From: Bacillota bacterium
GTDB taxonomy: Bacteria > Bacillota > UBA4882 > UBA8346
Length of the DNA: 60,602 bases
Assembly (NCBI GenBank): GCA_023417475.1
Contig: JAEZFP010000035.1
Coordinates: 1 to 60,602 of the forward strand
Direction of reading: 5' to 3'
Within the stretch, counting starts at the first letter, position 1, and each line of letters starts with the position of its first letter. A program made the position numbers and the translations under genes. Shown piece after piece: positions 14,850-24,128 of the stretch. The notes beneath the pieces were generated by a model that did no database searches, was not told the origin of the DNA, and worked only from the letters and a program-made list of their open reading frames with translations.

Positions 14850-15920
14850 ATGCTCGACAAGATCGAAGCGATTGAAGAAAAATATCATGAATTAAGCAGT
14901 CAACTCAGCGATCCGACCGTCATTGCCGATCAGCCGCTCTTTCAGAAGTTGGCCAAAGCGCATGCCGCGCTCGTTGAGTTAGTCGAGGCTTATCAAGAAT
15001 ATAAACGGGTTTTAGCAGATTTGGAGACCGCCGAGGAGATGTTGGCGGAAGAGACCGGCGAGGCCGCTTTGATGTTGAAAGCGGAGATTGCCGACTTGGA
15101 AACGGAACAATCCCGGTTGCGGGAACAATTGCGTCTGTTGCTCCTGCCGAAAGACCCCAATGACGAAAAAAACGTCGTAATCGAGATCCGGGCGGGTACC
15201 GGCGGCGAAGAAGCCGCGCTGTTCGCCGGGGATCTCTTTCGCATGTATACCCGTTACGCCGAGTCGGTTGGTTGGCGAACCGAGATCCTTAGTATGAGCG
15301 ACTCGGATTTGGGCGGCTTTAAAGAGATTATCTTCATGATTGAAGGGAATCAGGTTTACAGCCGGATGAAGTTTGAAAGCGGCGTTCATCGGGTCCAACG
15401 GGTTCCGGAGACGGAAGCTCAAGGCCGGATTCATACCTCGGCCGCGACAGTGGCGGTAATGCCCGAGGCCGAAGAGGTCGAAGTGGATATCAACCCCAAC
15501 GATTTACGGGTGGATGTTTTCCGGGCGGGCGGTCACGGCGGTCAATGCGTCAACACTACCGATTCGGCGGTGCGGATCACCCATTTGCCCACCGGTTTGG
15601 TGGTGACCTGTCAGGATGAGAAGTCGCAATTGAAAAATAAAGAGAAGGCGTTGAAGGTTTTGCGCGCCCGCTTGCTCGACAAGTTTCAATCGGAACAACA
15701 TGCCGAACTCGCCGAAGCCCGGCGTAGTCAAGTTGGTTCCGGCGACCGCAGCGAACGGATCCGAACTTATAATTTCCCGCAAAACCGGTTGACGGATCAC
15801 CGGATCAATTTGACCATTTATCACCTTGACTCAATTATCGAGGGCAACCTGGATGAAGTCGTTCAGCCGTTAATTACGGCTGATCAAGCGGAGCGCTTAA
15901 AAAATGTCGACCAACAATAA
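14850..15920 (+). CDS. prfA: Peptide chain release factor 1
   Basis: A 356-residue class I release factor that reads UAA and UAG and triggers peptidyl-tRNA hydrolysis. It has the N-terminal coiled-coil domain (about 1-100, DKIEAIEEKYHELSSQL), the codon-recognition segment HRVQRVPETEAQGRIHTS with tripeptide PET (PxT type), and the catalytic GGQ loop GGHGGQCVNTTDSAVR near residue 230. This glutamine is the target of the methyltransferase encoded next. A CCCGAGGTG site precedes the ATG, 15 bp after yqhQ. The 3' end overlaps prmC by 17 bp. Confidence 0.97.
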   Translation: MLDKIEAIEEKYHELSSQLSDPTVIADQPLFQKLAKAHAALVELVEAYQEYKRVLADLETAEEMLAEETGEAALMLKAEIADLETEQSRLREQLRLLLLPKDPNDEKNVVIEIRAGTGGEEAALFAGDLFRMYTRYAESVGWRTEILSMSDSDLGGFKEIIFMIEGNQVYSRMKFESGVHRVQRVPETEAQGRIHTSAATVAVMPEAEEVEVDINPNDLRVDVFRAGGHGGQCVNTTDSAVRITHLPTGLVVTCQDEKSQLKNKEKALKVLRARLLDKFQSEQHAELAEARRSQVGSGDRSERIRTYNFPQNRLTDHRINLTIYHLDSIIEGNLDEVVQPLITADQAERLKNVDQQ

Positions 15921-16767
15921 CCTAACGATCGGTGAAATATTAGCCAAAACCATTCCGTATTTGGCAGAAAAAAAATTACCAAACCCCCGGCTTGAAGCGG
16001 ATTTGATGTTGGCGCATGTCTTGGACATGCCCCGGGTCAAAATCTACTCCGAGTGGGACCGGCCCTTAAACGCGGCCGAAGTCCAAAACTACCGGGAGAT
16101 CCTACGCCAGCGAGTCCAAGGGATTCCGCTGGCGTATTTAACAGGTAGCAAAGCGTTTTTAAGTTGGGATTTCAAGGTGACGCCGGCGGTCTTGATCCCA
16201 CGTCCCGACACCGAAATTTTGATAGAAACGGTTGTGGCGGCATTGAAGGACCGGGGTCCGGTCAGCGGCGCCGATATTGGCACCGGTAGCGGAATTATTG
16301 CCATTACCTTAGCCAAATTGTTGCCGGAAAGCCGGTGGGTGGCGGTCGATGTTTCGGAGACGGCGCTTGCCGTCGCTCAAGCCAACGCGGTTCAATTGGG
16401 AGTCGGGGACCGGGTCGAATTTTGTCAAGGGGATTTGGTCGAACCGTTAATCAACCGTCCGGTCCCACTGGACGCTATTGTTTCCAATCCGCCATACATA
16501 CCTACGGTGCAATTGACGCAACTCCAAACGGAAGTTCAGAACGAACCGCGGCTGGCCTTGGATGGCGGTCCCGACGGATTGGACGTTTATCGCCGATTGT
16601 TACCGACGGCGTTCCCGTTGCTGAAAACAGGCGGGCTGGTGGCGGTGGAACATGGGTTTGACCAAAGGCCAGCTATTACGGAGATCATGGCCGGGCTGGG
16701 AATGACGGTTACTTCTTGCCCGGATTTGGCGGGAAACGATCGGGTCACGGTTGGACGAAAGCGCTAA
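15904..16767 (+). CDS. prmC: Release factor glutamine methyltransferase
   Basis: A 287-residue SAM-dependent enzyme that N5-methylates the glutamine of the GGQ motif in RF1 and RF2. It has the N-terminal helical domain that recognises the release factor (about 1-75), the SAM motif ADIGTGSGIIAITLAK (about 120-135) and the catalytic SNPPYIP (about 194-200). It starts inside the prfA 3' end (17-bp overlap), so translation is probably coupled to that of its substrate. Confidence 0.96.
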   Translation: MSTNNNLTIGEILAKTIPYLAEKKLPNPRLEADLMLAHVLDMPRVKIYSEWDRPLNAAEVQNYREILRQRVQGIPLAYLTGSKAFLSWDFKVTPAVLIPRPDTEILIETVVAALKDRGPVSGADIGTGSGIIAITLAKLLPESRWVAVDVSETALAVAQANAVQLGVGDRVEFCQGDLVEPLINRPVPLDAIVSNPPYIPTVQLTQLQTEVQNEPRLALDGGPDGLDVYRRLLPTAFPLLKTGGLVAVEHGFDQRPAITEIMAGLGMTVTSCPDLAGNDRVTVGRKR

Positions 16768-16851
16768 TGATACCCCAATTGTCAATTCGAGAAATATCGG
16801 TTGGGACTACCGGGCTGTAAATGGCTGGAGAGGCAGGGTACAAGGTATTCC

Positions 16852-19146
16852 ATGACTAAACCGCTGGAACGTAAAGCGATCAAAGTGACGGGGTTGGTAC
16901 AAGGGGTCGGTTTCCGCCCCTTTTTATTTAATTTGGCCCAAAAATATCAGGTTACCGGCTGGGTACGGAACAACTTCGCCGGCGTTGAGGTAGCGATCCA
17001 GGGGGCTCCGGCGGGAGTGGCGGGTTTTCTTGATGAATTGCAAGCGAATCCACCGTCAGCGGCCCAACTGGATACGGTGGTGGTGACGAAAATTCCGGCC
17101 GTCGCGGAGACGGAATTTCGGATCATGCCAAGCGAACCAGGGGATCTGCTGGGGTCGCCCCTCCCGGACCAGGGAATTTGCCCGGTCTGTATGGCGGAGT
17201 ACGCCGATCCGGCGGATCGCCGCTATCAGCACCCTTTCAACAGTTGCACCATTTGCGGGCCACGGTTTACCATCATCGAAAGTCTGCCGTTTGACCGGCC
17301 GCGCACTTCGATGGCGGACTTGGCATTTTGTCCCGATTGCCACCATGAATACACGACCCCCGCCGACCGGCGTTTTCACGCCCAGACGATTGCCTGCCCC
17401 CAGTGTGGTCCGGAACTTTGGTTTGCCGACCCCGGGGGAGAAAAAATGAGCGGCGATCCGGTGGCGGCTGCCCGCAAGGTGTTGCAGTCGGGCGGGATTT
17501 TGGGCATTAAAGGGGTTGGGGGTTACCATCTCGCTTGTGACGCTACTTGCAACGACACGGTGGTCGAATTGCGCCGCCGCAAAGGGCGGGACAACCGGGC
17601 TTTCGCCGTGATGTTTCAAGACGCCGGGGTTTTGGCGGCGGAATGCACGGTTACAACGAACGAACTGCAGTTGTTGACCGGTCCGGTCCGGCCGATTTTG
17701 CTGGTGCCGCAACGGTCCGGCAGTCGGTTGGCCCCCGCGGTCAATCCGGGGTTGAAAGAGATCGGCGCGTTCCTGCCGTACACTGCAATTCAACTGTTGC
17801 TGTTTGAAACCGGAATCTTGGCCTTGGTGATGACCAGCGGCAATCGTTCGGGCGAACCCTTGAGTATCGAAGATCAGGACGCCTTTGCACAGTTAGGGCC
17901 GATGGTCGACGGCTTTTTAGGCCATAACCGTCCGATTCTCTGGCGTTGCGACGATTCGGTTTTACGCTATCAGTCCGGCAAAACGATTGGAATCCGCCGT
18001 TCACGCGGCCTGGCGCCGGCGCCGTTGCAGTTGGCGCGGTCACTGCCGCCGTTATTGGCTTGCGGCGCCCAGCAAAAGAATGTCTTTGCCCTGACCAAGG
18101 ATGATAAAGTCTATCTCAGCCCGCATCAGGGCGATCTGGATAATGTCGCAAGTTTCGTGGGATATCAGGAAACCATTGCCCGATTCCAACGTTTGATCCA
18201 TTGTAAGCCCGAATGGGTGGTCCATGATCTGCACCCCGACTACCAATCCACCCTTTACGCCAAATCGACCGGGCTACCCGCAGTCGCTGTCCAGCATCAC
18301 TTGGCGCATATCGCCGCGACCGTCGCTTTGGAAAAAGTTGCCGGGCCGGTGATCGGCGTGGCTTTTGACGGTACCGGTTACGGACCGGATGGAGCCATCT
18401 GGGGCGGGGAGTTTTTGGTTGGAGAAGGATGCCGGTGGCGGCGCGCCGGGTTTCTACAATACTATCCGTTGCCCGGCGGCGAGGCGGCGGTGCGGGAGCC
18501 GTGGCGGATGACCGCCGCGTATTTGGACCAGACCGCGCCGGAATTCTTAGCCGAATGGCTGACCCAAAACAACCGCTATCCGTCCTGGGAGATTTTGAAG
18601 CGGGCCGTGCAACGCGGTGTCAACGCCCCGCTGACTTCGTCGGTGGGCCGGTGGTTTGACGGGATCGCCACCTTGCTTGGGGCCGGAACCACTGTTTCTT
18701 ACGAAGGCGAAGCCGCTATCTGGTTGGAGAACCAAGCGGATCTTCATTATTCGGGGCTTTACCAACTGCCGATCCGTTCCGAAGCGGGTCAGTACCGCAT
18801 CGACCCCGGGCAATTGGTGGCGGAGCTGAGCGGGGATCTCCAAAACGGGTTGGCGGTGCCGGCCATCAGCATGAAGTTTCATCGCAGCGTCGCAACGTTG
18901 ATTACGGAGTTGGCGGCAATTTTGCGCAACGATACCGGAATCGGCCGGGTGGCTCTTAGCGGCGGGGTGTTTCAGAACCGTTTGTTGCTTGACTTAACAT
19001 ATACAATGCTAACGGAAGCGCGTTTCGAGGTATTGGTCCCGCAATGGCTGCCGATTAATGACGGCGGGATTGCGTTGGGCCAAGCCTGGTTAGGCGGCTT
19101 AATGATTGAAAGGGGAGTTCACGATGTGTTTAGCGATACCTGGTAA
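16852..19146 (+). CDS. hypF: Carbamoyltransferase HypF
   Basis: About 764 residues. HypF converts carbamoyl phosphate and ATP to a carbamoyl-adenylate and passes the carbamoyl group to HypE for making the cyanide ligands of [NiFe] hydrogenases. Domains in order: acylphosphatase (GLVQGVGFRPFLF, about 14-26), two zinc-finger-like CxxC pairs (CPVC and CTICG, CPDC and CPQCG, about 110-185), a YrdC-like ATP-binding domain (about 195-385) and a Kae1-like carbamoyltransferase domain with HHLAH, FDGTGYGPDG and GGVFQNRLL. The ATG at 16852 is chosen since acylphosphatase begins directly after it; the frame is open to TTG 16801. It heads the hypFCDE operon. Confidence 0.96.
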   Translation: MTKPLERKAIKVTGLVQGVGFRPFLFNLAQKYQVTGWVRNNFAGVEVAIQGAPAGVAGFLDELQANPPSAAQLDTVVVTKIPAVAETEFRIMPSEPGDLLGSPLPDQGICPVCMAEYADPADRRYQHPFNSCTICGPRFTIIESLPFDRPRTSMADLAFCPDCHHEYTTPADRRFHAQTIACPQCGPELWFADPGGEKMSGDPVAAARKVLQSGGILGIKGVGGYHLACDATCNDTVVELRRRKGRDNRAFAVMFQDAGVLAAECTVTTNELQLLTGPVRPILLVPQRSGSRLAPAVNPGLKEIGAFLPYTAIQLLLFETGILALVMTSGNRSGEPLSIEDQDAFAQLGPMVDGFLGHNRPILWRCDDSVLRYQSGKTIGIRRSRGLAPAPLQLARSLPPLLACGAQQKNVFALTKDDKVYLSPHQGDLDNVASFVGYQETIARFQRLIHCKPEWVVHDLHPDYQSTLYAKSTGLPAVAVQHHLAHIAATVALEKVAGPVIGVAFDGTGYGPDGAIWGGEFLVGEGCRWRRAGFLQYYPLPGGEAAVREPWRMTAAYLDQTAPEFLAEWLTQNNRYPSWEILKRAVQRGVNAPLTSSVGRWFDGIATLLGAGTTVSYEGEAAIWLENQADLHYSGLYQLPIRSEAGQYRIDPGQLVAELSGDLQNGLAVPAISMKFHRSVATLITELAAILRNDTGIGRVALSGGVFQNRLLLDLTYTMLTEARFEVLVPQWLPINDGGIALGQAWLGGLMIERGVHDVFSDTW

Positions 19147-19348
19147 AGTAGTGTCGATTACCGATCGCAAAGCCGAAGTCAGTTTCTCCGGAGTGCTCCG
19201 GACAGTTGATATCACCATGTTGGAAGGGGTTAAAGTGGGCGATTACGTCCTGGTTCACGCCGGATGCGCCATTCAGATCGTGCCGGCCGACGAAGCCCTG
19301 GAAACCATCGAATTATTCGCTGAGGTTTTGGCGCAAAATGAACGCTAA
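19124..19348 (+). CDS. hypC: Hydrogenase assembly chaperone HypC
   Basis: A 74-residue chaperone with the invariant N-terminal MCLAIPGKV. The cysteine after Met binds the Fe(CN)2CO moiety together with HypD and delivers it to the hydrogenase large subunit. GGGGAGTTCACG precedes the ATG. It overlaps the end of hypF by 23 bp and the start of hypD by 11 bp, which suggests tight translational coupling. Confidence 0.95.
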   Translation: MCLAIPGKVVSITDRKAEVSFSGVLRTVDITMLEGVKVGDYVLVHAGCAIQIVPADEALETIELFAEVLAQNER

Positions 19349-20411
19349 TTTGCCGGCGCTTATCGCCAGAATTCAAGCGGACTACGCCGATGTGAATTGT
19401 CGTTTGATGGAAGTCTGCGGCACTCACACCAACGCTATTCGCAAGGCGGGCATCCATCAGTTGTTGCCGCCCGGAATCAAATTGCTGTCGGGTCCGGGTT
19501 GTCCGGTCTGCGTGACCGGCAGCGGCTATATTGACGAAGCAATCGCCCTCAGCCGGAAATCGGGGGTGATTCTGACCACCTTTGGCGATTTGATCAAGGT
19601 GCCGGGCAATACGCAGTCTCTGGCCCAAGCAAGGGCGGAAGGCGCGACGGTCCGGGTGGTTTACGCCCCGCAGGATGCGGTGGCGTTGGCCCAAGCCCAC
19701 CCCGACCGGGAAGTGGTCTTTTTGGCGGTGGGGTTCGAAACGACAGCGCCGGCGATTGCCTTGGCGGTTCAAGACGCCCATCGGGCCGGAGTCGTCAATT
19801 TTTCGATCCTGCCGGCGTTGAAGGTGCTGGAACCGGCATTGCGGGCGTTGCTGGACAGCGGGCAACTGAACATCGACGGTCTGATCGCTCCCGGCCATTT
19901 GTCGGTGATCCTCGGGGCGCAGGCCCAACAATATCTGGCCCGGGATTATCACCTGCCGACGGTGGTGACGGGGTTCCGTCCCGGCGAAATTTGGCTGGGG
20001 ATCGCCGCCCTGTTAAAACAGTTTAGATCCGGCCAAAGCCGGTTGGAAAATATGTATCCCAATGCAGTGTCCGAGCAGGGCAATCAGGCCGCCCGGCAAC
20101 TGATCGCGACGCTCTTTCAGTCGGAGGATGCCGAATGGCGGGGTTTGGGCAATGTCCCCGGTTCCGGTTTGGGTCTGGCCAAAGCGTATTTGAGCTACGA
20201 CGCGCGGCGTAAATTCGGGATAGCGCCGATACCTTCGGAGGAGCCGCCGGGTTGCCGTTGCGGCGAGATTTTATTGGGTCGGGCCGAACCGGAGGAATGC
20301 GGACATTTCGACCGGGGTTGTTCGCCGGAGCACCCGGTCGGACCATGTATGGTCTCGGGGGAAGGGACTTGCGCCGCGCACTTTTATTATCGGAGCCGAG
20401 GTGGGAAATGA
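19338..20411 (+). CDS. hypD: Hydrogenase formation protein HypD
   Basis: A 357-residue iron-sulfur protein on which, with HypC, the Fe(CN)2CO cofactor is built. Characteristic motifs are MEVCGTHTNAIRKAG (near 24), GPGCPVCVTG, and the C-terminal [4Fe-4S] ligands with CRCGEILLG, GPCMVSGEGTCAA. The ATG lies inside the 3' end of hypC with TGAGGTTTT upstream; the longer open frame upstream is a shadow of hypC. The stop overlaps the hypE start. Confidence 0.96.
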   Translation: MNANLPALIARIQADYADVNCRLMEVCGTHTNAIRKAGIHQLLPPGIKLLSGPGCPVCVTGSGYIDEAIALSRKSGVILTTFGDLIKVPGNTQSLAQARAEGATVRVVYAPQDAVALAQAHPDREVVFLAVGFETTAPAIALAVQDAHRAGVVNFSILPALKVLEPALRALLDSGQLNIDGLIAPGHLSVILGAQAQQYLARDYHLPTVVTGFRPGEIWLGIAALLKQFRSGQSRLENMYPNAVSEQGNQAARQLIATLFQSEDAEWRGLGNVPGSGLGLAKAYLSYDARRKFGIAPIPSEEPPGCRCGEILLGRAEPEECGHFDRGCSPEHPVGPCMVSGEGTCAAHFYYRSRGGK

Positions 20412-21421
20412 TGCCGGAGACTATACGGTTAGCTGAGGGTGGCGGCGGGGAAGCGACGTCCCGCCTGATCCAGCAAATATTTTGGTCGCGTTTTCGCCAT
20501 CCCGAATTGGTGAAAGGGAACGACGCGGCGATTTTGGAGCATGCGGGCGGACGGCTGGCGTTGACCACCGATGCGTTTGTGGTGACGCCTTGGGCGTTTC
20601 CGGGCGGCGATATCGGCCGTTTGGCGATTGCCGGGACGGTTAACGACCTGACGATGATGGGCGCCACGGTCTTGGGTTTAACCGCCGCGTTTATTATTGA
20701 AGAAGGATTTGCCAAACGCGACTTGGAACGCATTGCCCAATCAATGGCCGACGCGGCGGCCGAAGCCGGGGTGAGTCTGGTGGCCGGGGATACCAAAGTG
20801 GTCAACCGGGGCGCCGCCGACGGCGTTTTCATCACCACGACCGGCGTCGGGGCCGTCGCACCCGGCTTGATGCTCGGCGGCGAGTTGGCTCGTCCCGGCG
20901 ATCAGGTTTTGATCAGCGGTACCATCGGCGATCATGGGGCCGCGATCTTGCTGGCCCGGGGGGAACTCGGGCTGACGGCCGACCTTCAAAGCGACGTGGC
21001 ACCGTTGAATCACCTGTTGGCGCCGGTATTTACGGAATTCGCCGCGCAGTTGCGGGTGTTGCGGGACCCAACCCGTGGCGGCTTGGCCACCACCTTGAAC
21101 GAGATTGCCCGGCAGTCCCAAGTGACGATCGGGTTGGACGAAGCGGCGATTCCGGTTCGGCCGGAAGTCGGGGGAATTACCGAGCTATTGGGTTTAGACC
21201 CGCTGTACTTAGCGAACGAAGGCAAAGCGATTGTGGTGGTCGCCCCGGAAGCGGCTGGGGCGGTACTGGCTAAATTGCGGGAACATCCGTTGGGAACGGC
21301 GGCGGCCGTCATCGGCGAGATCGGGGCCGGTCACCCGGGCATGGTTACCTTAAAGACCCGGGCCGGTGGCGAACGCTTGATTCCGCTGGGGAGCGGAGAA
21401 CAATTACCAAGAATTTGTTAG
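20408..21421 (+). CDS. hypE: Hydrogenase maturation protein HypE
   Basis: About 337 residues. HypE dehydrates the thiocarboxamide on its C-terminal cysteine to a thiocyanate, the source of cyanide ligands. It belongs to the PurM/AIR synthetase-like ATPase fold (GNDAAIL, TTDAFVVTPWAFPGGDIG, GTVNDLTMMGA, RDPTRGGLATTLNEIA). It ends PRIC, the diagnostic tail carrying the modified cysteine. ATG 20408 overlaps the hypD stop; ATG 20411 is the next codon and has slightly better spacing from GAGGTG. hypA, hypB and hydrogenase structural genes are not in the window. Confidence 0.96.
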   Translation: MMPETIRLAEGGGGEATSRLIQQIFWSRFRHPELVKGNDAAILEHAGGRLALTTDAFVVTPWAFPGGDIGRLAIAGTVNDLTMMGATVLGLTAAFIIEEGFAKRDLERIAQSMADAAAEAGVSLVAGDTKVVNRGAADGVFITTTGVGAVAPGLMLGGELARPGDQVLISGTIGDHGAAILLARGELGLTADLQSDVAPLNHLLAPVFTEFAAQLRVLRDPTRGGLATTLNEIARQSQVTIGLDEAAIPVRPEVGGITELLGLDPLYLANEGKAIVVVAPEAAGAVLAKLREHPLGTAAAVIGEIGAGHPGMVTLKTRAGGERLIPLGSGEQLPRIC

Positions 21422-21487
21422 CAGGACTTGGGGCGGTTAACCAGAACTGTTCATTGAGTAGCAAAGGCAAGGGGGTGCTTGGTTGCT

Positions 21488-22552
21488 ATGAAGCAATTGC
21501 GATATCTTATTTTTCTGGCATTGATGGGCGGCGGTTGGCTGGCGTCGGTCTATGCCGCGGACATCGCTCCGGATCGGACTTGGTTGGTCTTTAAACAAGT
21601 GGTCGGGAAAGAACAGACGGTTTACCTTGCAGATCCGGCGGGCTGGTCGCAACAGACCGTGGTGGCCGGCTCGAAAGTGGCTGTGTTCATCCAAGGCAAG
21701 CGTTTTCTCTATTTACAAGACCAAAAATTATACGAATACTTCGTCGGCGACGGTAGTCGCCGCTTCATTCGCGAATTTAAAGAACCGAAAGTCGCCTTGG
21801 AAGTGATGTCGGACGGACCCAACCAGGCGTTGGTGGCGGCCGAAGACGAACTGGGCGTAAATTGGTACATTCTGGAGCTGACTGACGGCAGTCTCCGTAA
21901 GATCGCCATGCGAGGCGGTTTTGGCAGCAACCGGCTGAACAGTCCCGATCAAAGCACCGCCATTGCTTTTAAACCGGGGCTGATGGACTTTCGGATCGGC
22001 CTGGCGGTACAACAAAAGAAACGGGTCATCTGGGAGTCGCCCGGGGACCAGATGGTGATTCCGGAAGCGGTTTGGTCGCCGGACTCGAAATATTTCGCTT
22101 TTTACGCCAAAAAGTATGATGATAATTACGACGGTTTTTATAATTTATACCTTTTCGACGTCGCCGCCCGCAAATTGAAGTTGGTCCAAGACCGCTCCTT
22201 TACGGTGCTCTTTTCCAACCTGCGCATGGGACCGTTCGCTCCGACTTGGTCGGCTGACGGTAAAACGCTGGTCTTCCAGTATCAACTGTACGGCACGGTC
22301 GGCCGGACCGGTTTGTTGAAATATCAGGTTGAAACCGGTAAAAAAACGTTGCTGGGCACCAGCGACGGCGTGAACGACTATCCGTCCTGGGCGCCGAACG
22401 ATCGATGGATTGCCGTGCTTACCAGTCGCGCGGGAAACGGTCAGCAAGTCTGGGTGACTGATCCCCAAGGAGAGTCATGGCAGCGAATCGCCCCGGCTCA
22501 GGGCGTGACCGAGTGGGCGCAGTGGTACACTTCGAATCCAATCAAAAAATAA
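21488..22552 (+). CDS. Secreted TolB/PD40-like beta-propeller protein
   Basis: About 354 residues with a signal peptide (KQLRYLIFLALMGGGWLASVYAAD). The mature protein has repeated beta-propeller blades of WD40-like/PD40 type: WSPDSKYFAFYAKK, WSADGKTLVFQYQ, WAPNDRWIAVLTS and NLYLFDVAARKLKLV. The fold usually mediates protein or glycan contacts; there is no catalytic motif. TTG 21479 is an alternative start, but ATG 21488 has GGGGGTG at a better distance. It follows hypE by 66 bp and ends at a strong terminator; a functional link with hydrogenase maturation is not evident. Confidence 0.8.
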   Translation: MKQLRYLIFLALMGGGWLASVYAADIAPDRTWLVFKQVVGKEQTVYLADPAGWSQQTVVAGSKVAVFIQGKRFLYLQDQKLYEYFVGDGSRRFIREFKEPKVALEVMSDGPNQALVAAEDELGVNWYILELTDGSLRKIAMRGGFGSNRLNSPDQSTAIAFKPGLMDFRIGLAVQQKKRVIWESPGDQMVIPEAVWSPDSKYFAFYAKKYDDNYDGFYNLYLFDVAARKLKLVQDRSFTVLFSNLRMGPFAPTWSADGKTLVFQYQLYGTVGRTGLLKYQVETGKKTLLGTSDGVNDYPSWAPNDRWIAVLTSRAGNGQQVWVTDPQGESWQRIAPAQGVTEWAQWYTSNPIKK

Positions 22553-22570
22553 ATAAATTGTAAAATCAAG

Positions 22571-22592
22571 ACGGCGTAAGCCGTTTTTTTCT
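22571..22592 (+). terminator. Terminator of the beta-propeller gene
   Basis: ACGGC/GCCGT stem with a GTAA loop (22571-22584), extended by AAG/TTT-type pairs and followed by a T-run. Confidence 0.85.
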
Positions 22593-22667
22593 TTTGGATA
22601 GGATCGGAGACCCTGGGCAGAATAGGCGATGAAACGCAACTTATATATCACAGAGGGAGGAACAAAA

Positions 22668-22901
22668 ATGAGTGAGGATATTACGGTATATACTTCCCCA
22701 ACCTGTCCCTGGTGTACCAAGGTTAAGTCATATCTCAATGACAAGGGCGTCGCTTTTCAAGAGGTAGATGTGGCGGCTGATGAATTCGCCGCGCAAAAAT
22801 TGTTTGATTTAACCGGACAGATGAGCGTCCCGGTGATTACCAAAGGTTCCGATGTGGTGGTAGGCTTTAATCAAGCCCAGTTGGACCAGATGTTGCATTA
22901 A
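22668..22901 (+). CDS. Glutaredoxin-like protein (NrdH/Cp9 type)
   Basis: A 77-residue thioredoxin-fold protein with redox motif CPWC at residues 13-16 after VYTSPT, and the cis-proline segment SVPVITKGSDVVVGF. These fit the small glutaredoxin-like proteins (NrdH-redoxin, YruB or Cp9 type). GAGGGAGGAAC precedes the ATG. The next gene encodes an AhpF-like flavoprotein that lacks its own N-terminal thioredoxin-fold domain, so this protein is the likely electron acceptor, as in the Cp9/Cp34 pair described in Clostridium pasteurianum. The longer frame upstream (22629) is probably untranslated. Confidence 0.88.
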   Translation: MSEDITVYTSPTCPWCTKVKSYLNDKGVAFQEVDVAADEFAAQKLFDLTGQMSVPVITKGSDVVVGFNQAQLDQMLH

Positions 22902-23023
22902 ACAAAAGCCTTGAAAACACTATTCCGCAACTTAGAAAATAGACTTCGCTTGTTTCCTAATTGTTGGTTTTGAGAAAATGTCCCATTGACAGTAAAAAAC
23001 AGAACGGAAGCGGGTGAGCGGCG

Positions 23024-23950
23024 ATGGAATATGATCTGGTGATCATTGGCGCCGGGCCGGCCGGAATGACCGCCAGCGTGTTTGGAGCGCGCAAAGGACT
23101 AAAAATCGGGATGGTCGCCAAAGACATCGGCGGGCAGGTCAATTGGACCACCGATATTGAAAACTATATGGGTTTTCAGGAGATCGACGGCCAGGAACTG
23201 ATGGGCAAGTTCGAAAAGCAACTGGATCAACTGGGGATTGATAAAAAGATCACCGAAGTCCAAGCGGTCCGGAAAGACGGTGAGCGGTTTCGGGTGCAGA
23301 CGCCCGAGGGTGAATTGACCGGCCGGGCGGTGCTGGTCTGTTCCGGGAAAAAACCGAAGACGTTAAATGTTTCGGGCGAAACCGAATTTCGCAATAAGGG
23401 CGTCAGCTACTGTTCAACCTGCGACGGCCCGATCTTCAAAAATCTGCCGGTGGCCGTGGTTGGCGGCGGCAACTCGGCGGTAAAGGCGGTTTTGGACCTG
23501 ATCAATTACACCGCCGAAGTCCATCTGATCTCCCTGACGCCGCTCACCGCCGATCAAGTACTGACGGACCGTTTGCGGAACCAAGCCAAACTGAAACAGT
23601 ATATCGAGCATACCGTGGTGGAGATTAAAGGGGACAAAACGGTTCAAACGGTGTTGGTCGAAGCCGTCAAGACCAAACAGCGCTTTGAAATTCCGGTGCG
23701 CGGCGTTTTTATCGAGATTGGCCTGACCCCCAATACCGAATTTTTGGAGCCCGCGGTGAAACGGAACGAGCTGGGAGAGATCCAGATCGATTGTTTTTGC
23801 CGGACCAACCTCCCCGGGTTGTACGCCGCCGGCGACTCGACCTCCGTCCCTGAAAAACAGATTATCGTCGCCGCCGGCGAAGGGGCCAAAGCGGCCATTA
23901 TCGCTTGGGGCGACCTGTTGCGGCAACCGCAACCGGCATTGGCGCATTAA
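23024..23950 (+). CDS. AhpF-like / thioredoxin reductase-like flavoprotein
   Basis: A 308-residue pyridine nucleotide-disulfide oxidoreductase. FAD site GAGPAGMTASVF at about 10-21, redox-active CSTC (Cys130 and Cys133), nucleotide-binding GGGNSAVKAVLDL and C-terminal FAD motif AAGDSTSVPEKQI. The segment LTADQVLTDRL and the C-terminal NLPGLYAAGDSTSVPEKQIIVAAGEGAKA resemble the C-terminal module of AhpF more than classic TrxB, and the HRR motif for the NADPH 2'-phosphate is missing, which suggests NADH use. It probably reduces the glutaredoxin-like protein encoded just upstream, which may in turn feed a peroxiredoxin. No peroxiredoxin gene is adjacent. Confidence 0.88.
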   Translation: MEYDLVIIGAGPAGMTASVFGARKGLKIGMVAKDIGGQVNWTTDIENYMGFQEIDGQELMGKFEKQLDQLGIDKKITEVQAVRKDGERFRVQTPEGELTGRAVLVCSGKKPKTLNVSGETEFRNKGVSYCSTCDGPIFKNLPVAVVGGGNSAVKAVLDLINYTAEVHLISLTPLTADQVLTDRLRNQAKLKQYIEHTVVEIKGDKTVQTVLVEAVKTKQRFEIPVRGVFIEIGLTPNTEFLEPAVKRNELGEIQIDCFCRTNLPGLYAAGDSTSVPEKQIIVAAGEGAKAAIIAWGDLLRQPQPALAH

Positions 23951-23960
23951 ATAGGGAAAG

Positions 23961-23992
23961 AAAGCCCGGACTTAAGTTTCGGGCTTTTTTAT
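23961..23992 (+). terminator. Terminator of the Grx/AhpF-like pair
   Basis: AAAGCCCG (23961-23968) pairs with CGGGCTTT (23980-23987), followed by a T-run. Confidence 0.85.
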
Positions 23993-24128
23993 TTGAAAGC
24001 GGTCGGCAGTTCGGGGTATTGACAATCTGCAGATTTTTCCTGTCAAACAGCAATTCAATAACAATAACCATCCTGCTATGATAAGAACAGTCCCAAGCAA
24101 GGATTGATAAAGAGAGGATGGTCGTGAA

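Noticed and set aside
17056..17793. Minus-strand open frame of 245 codons inside hypF
   Set aside because: The plus-strand HypF frame carries all conserved motifs here; the antisense frame is a GC-codon artefact.
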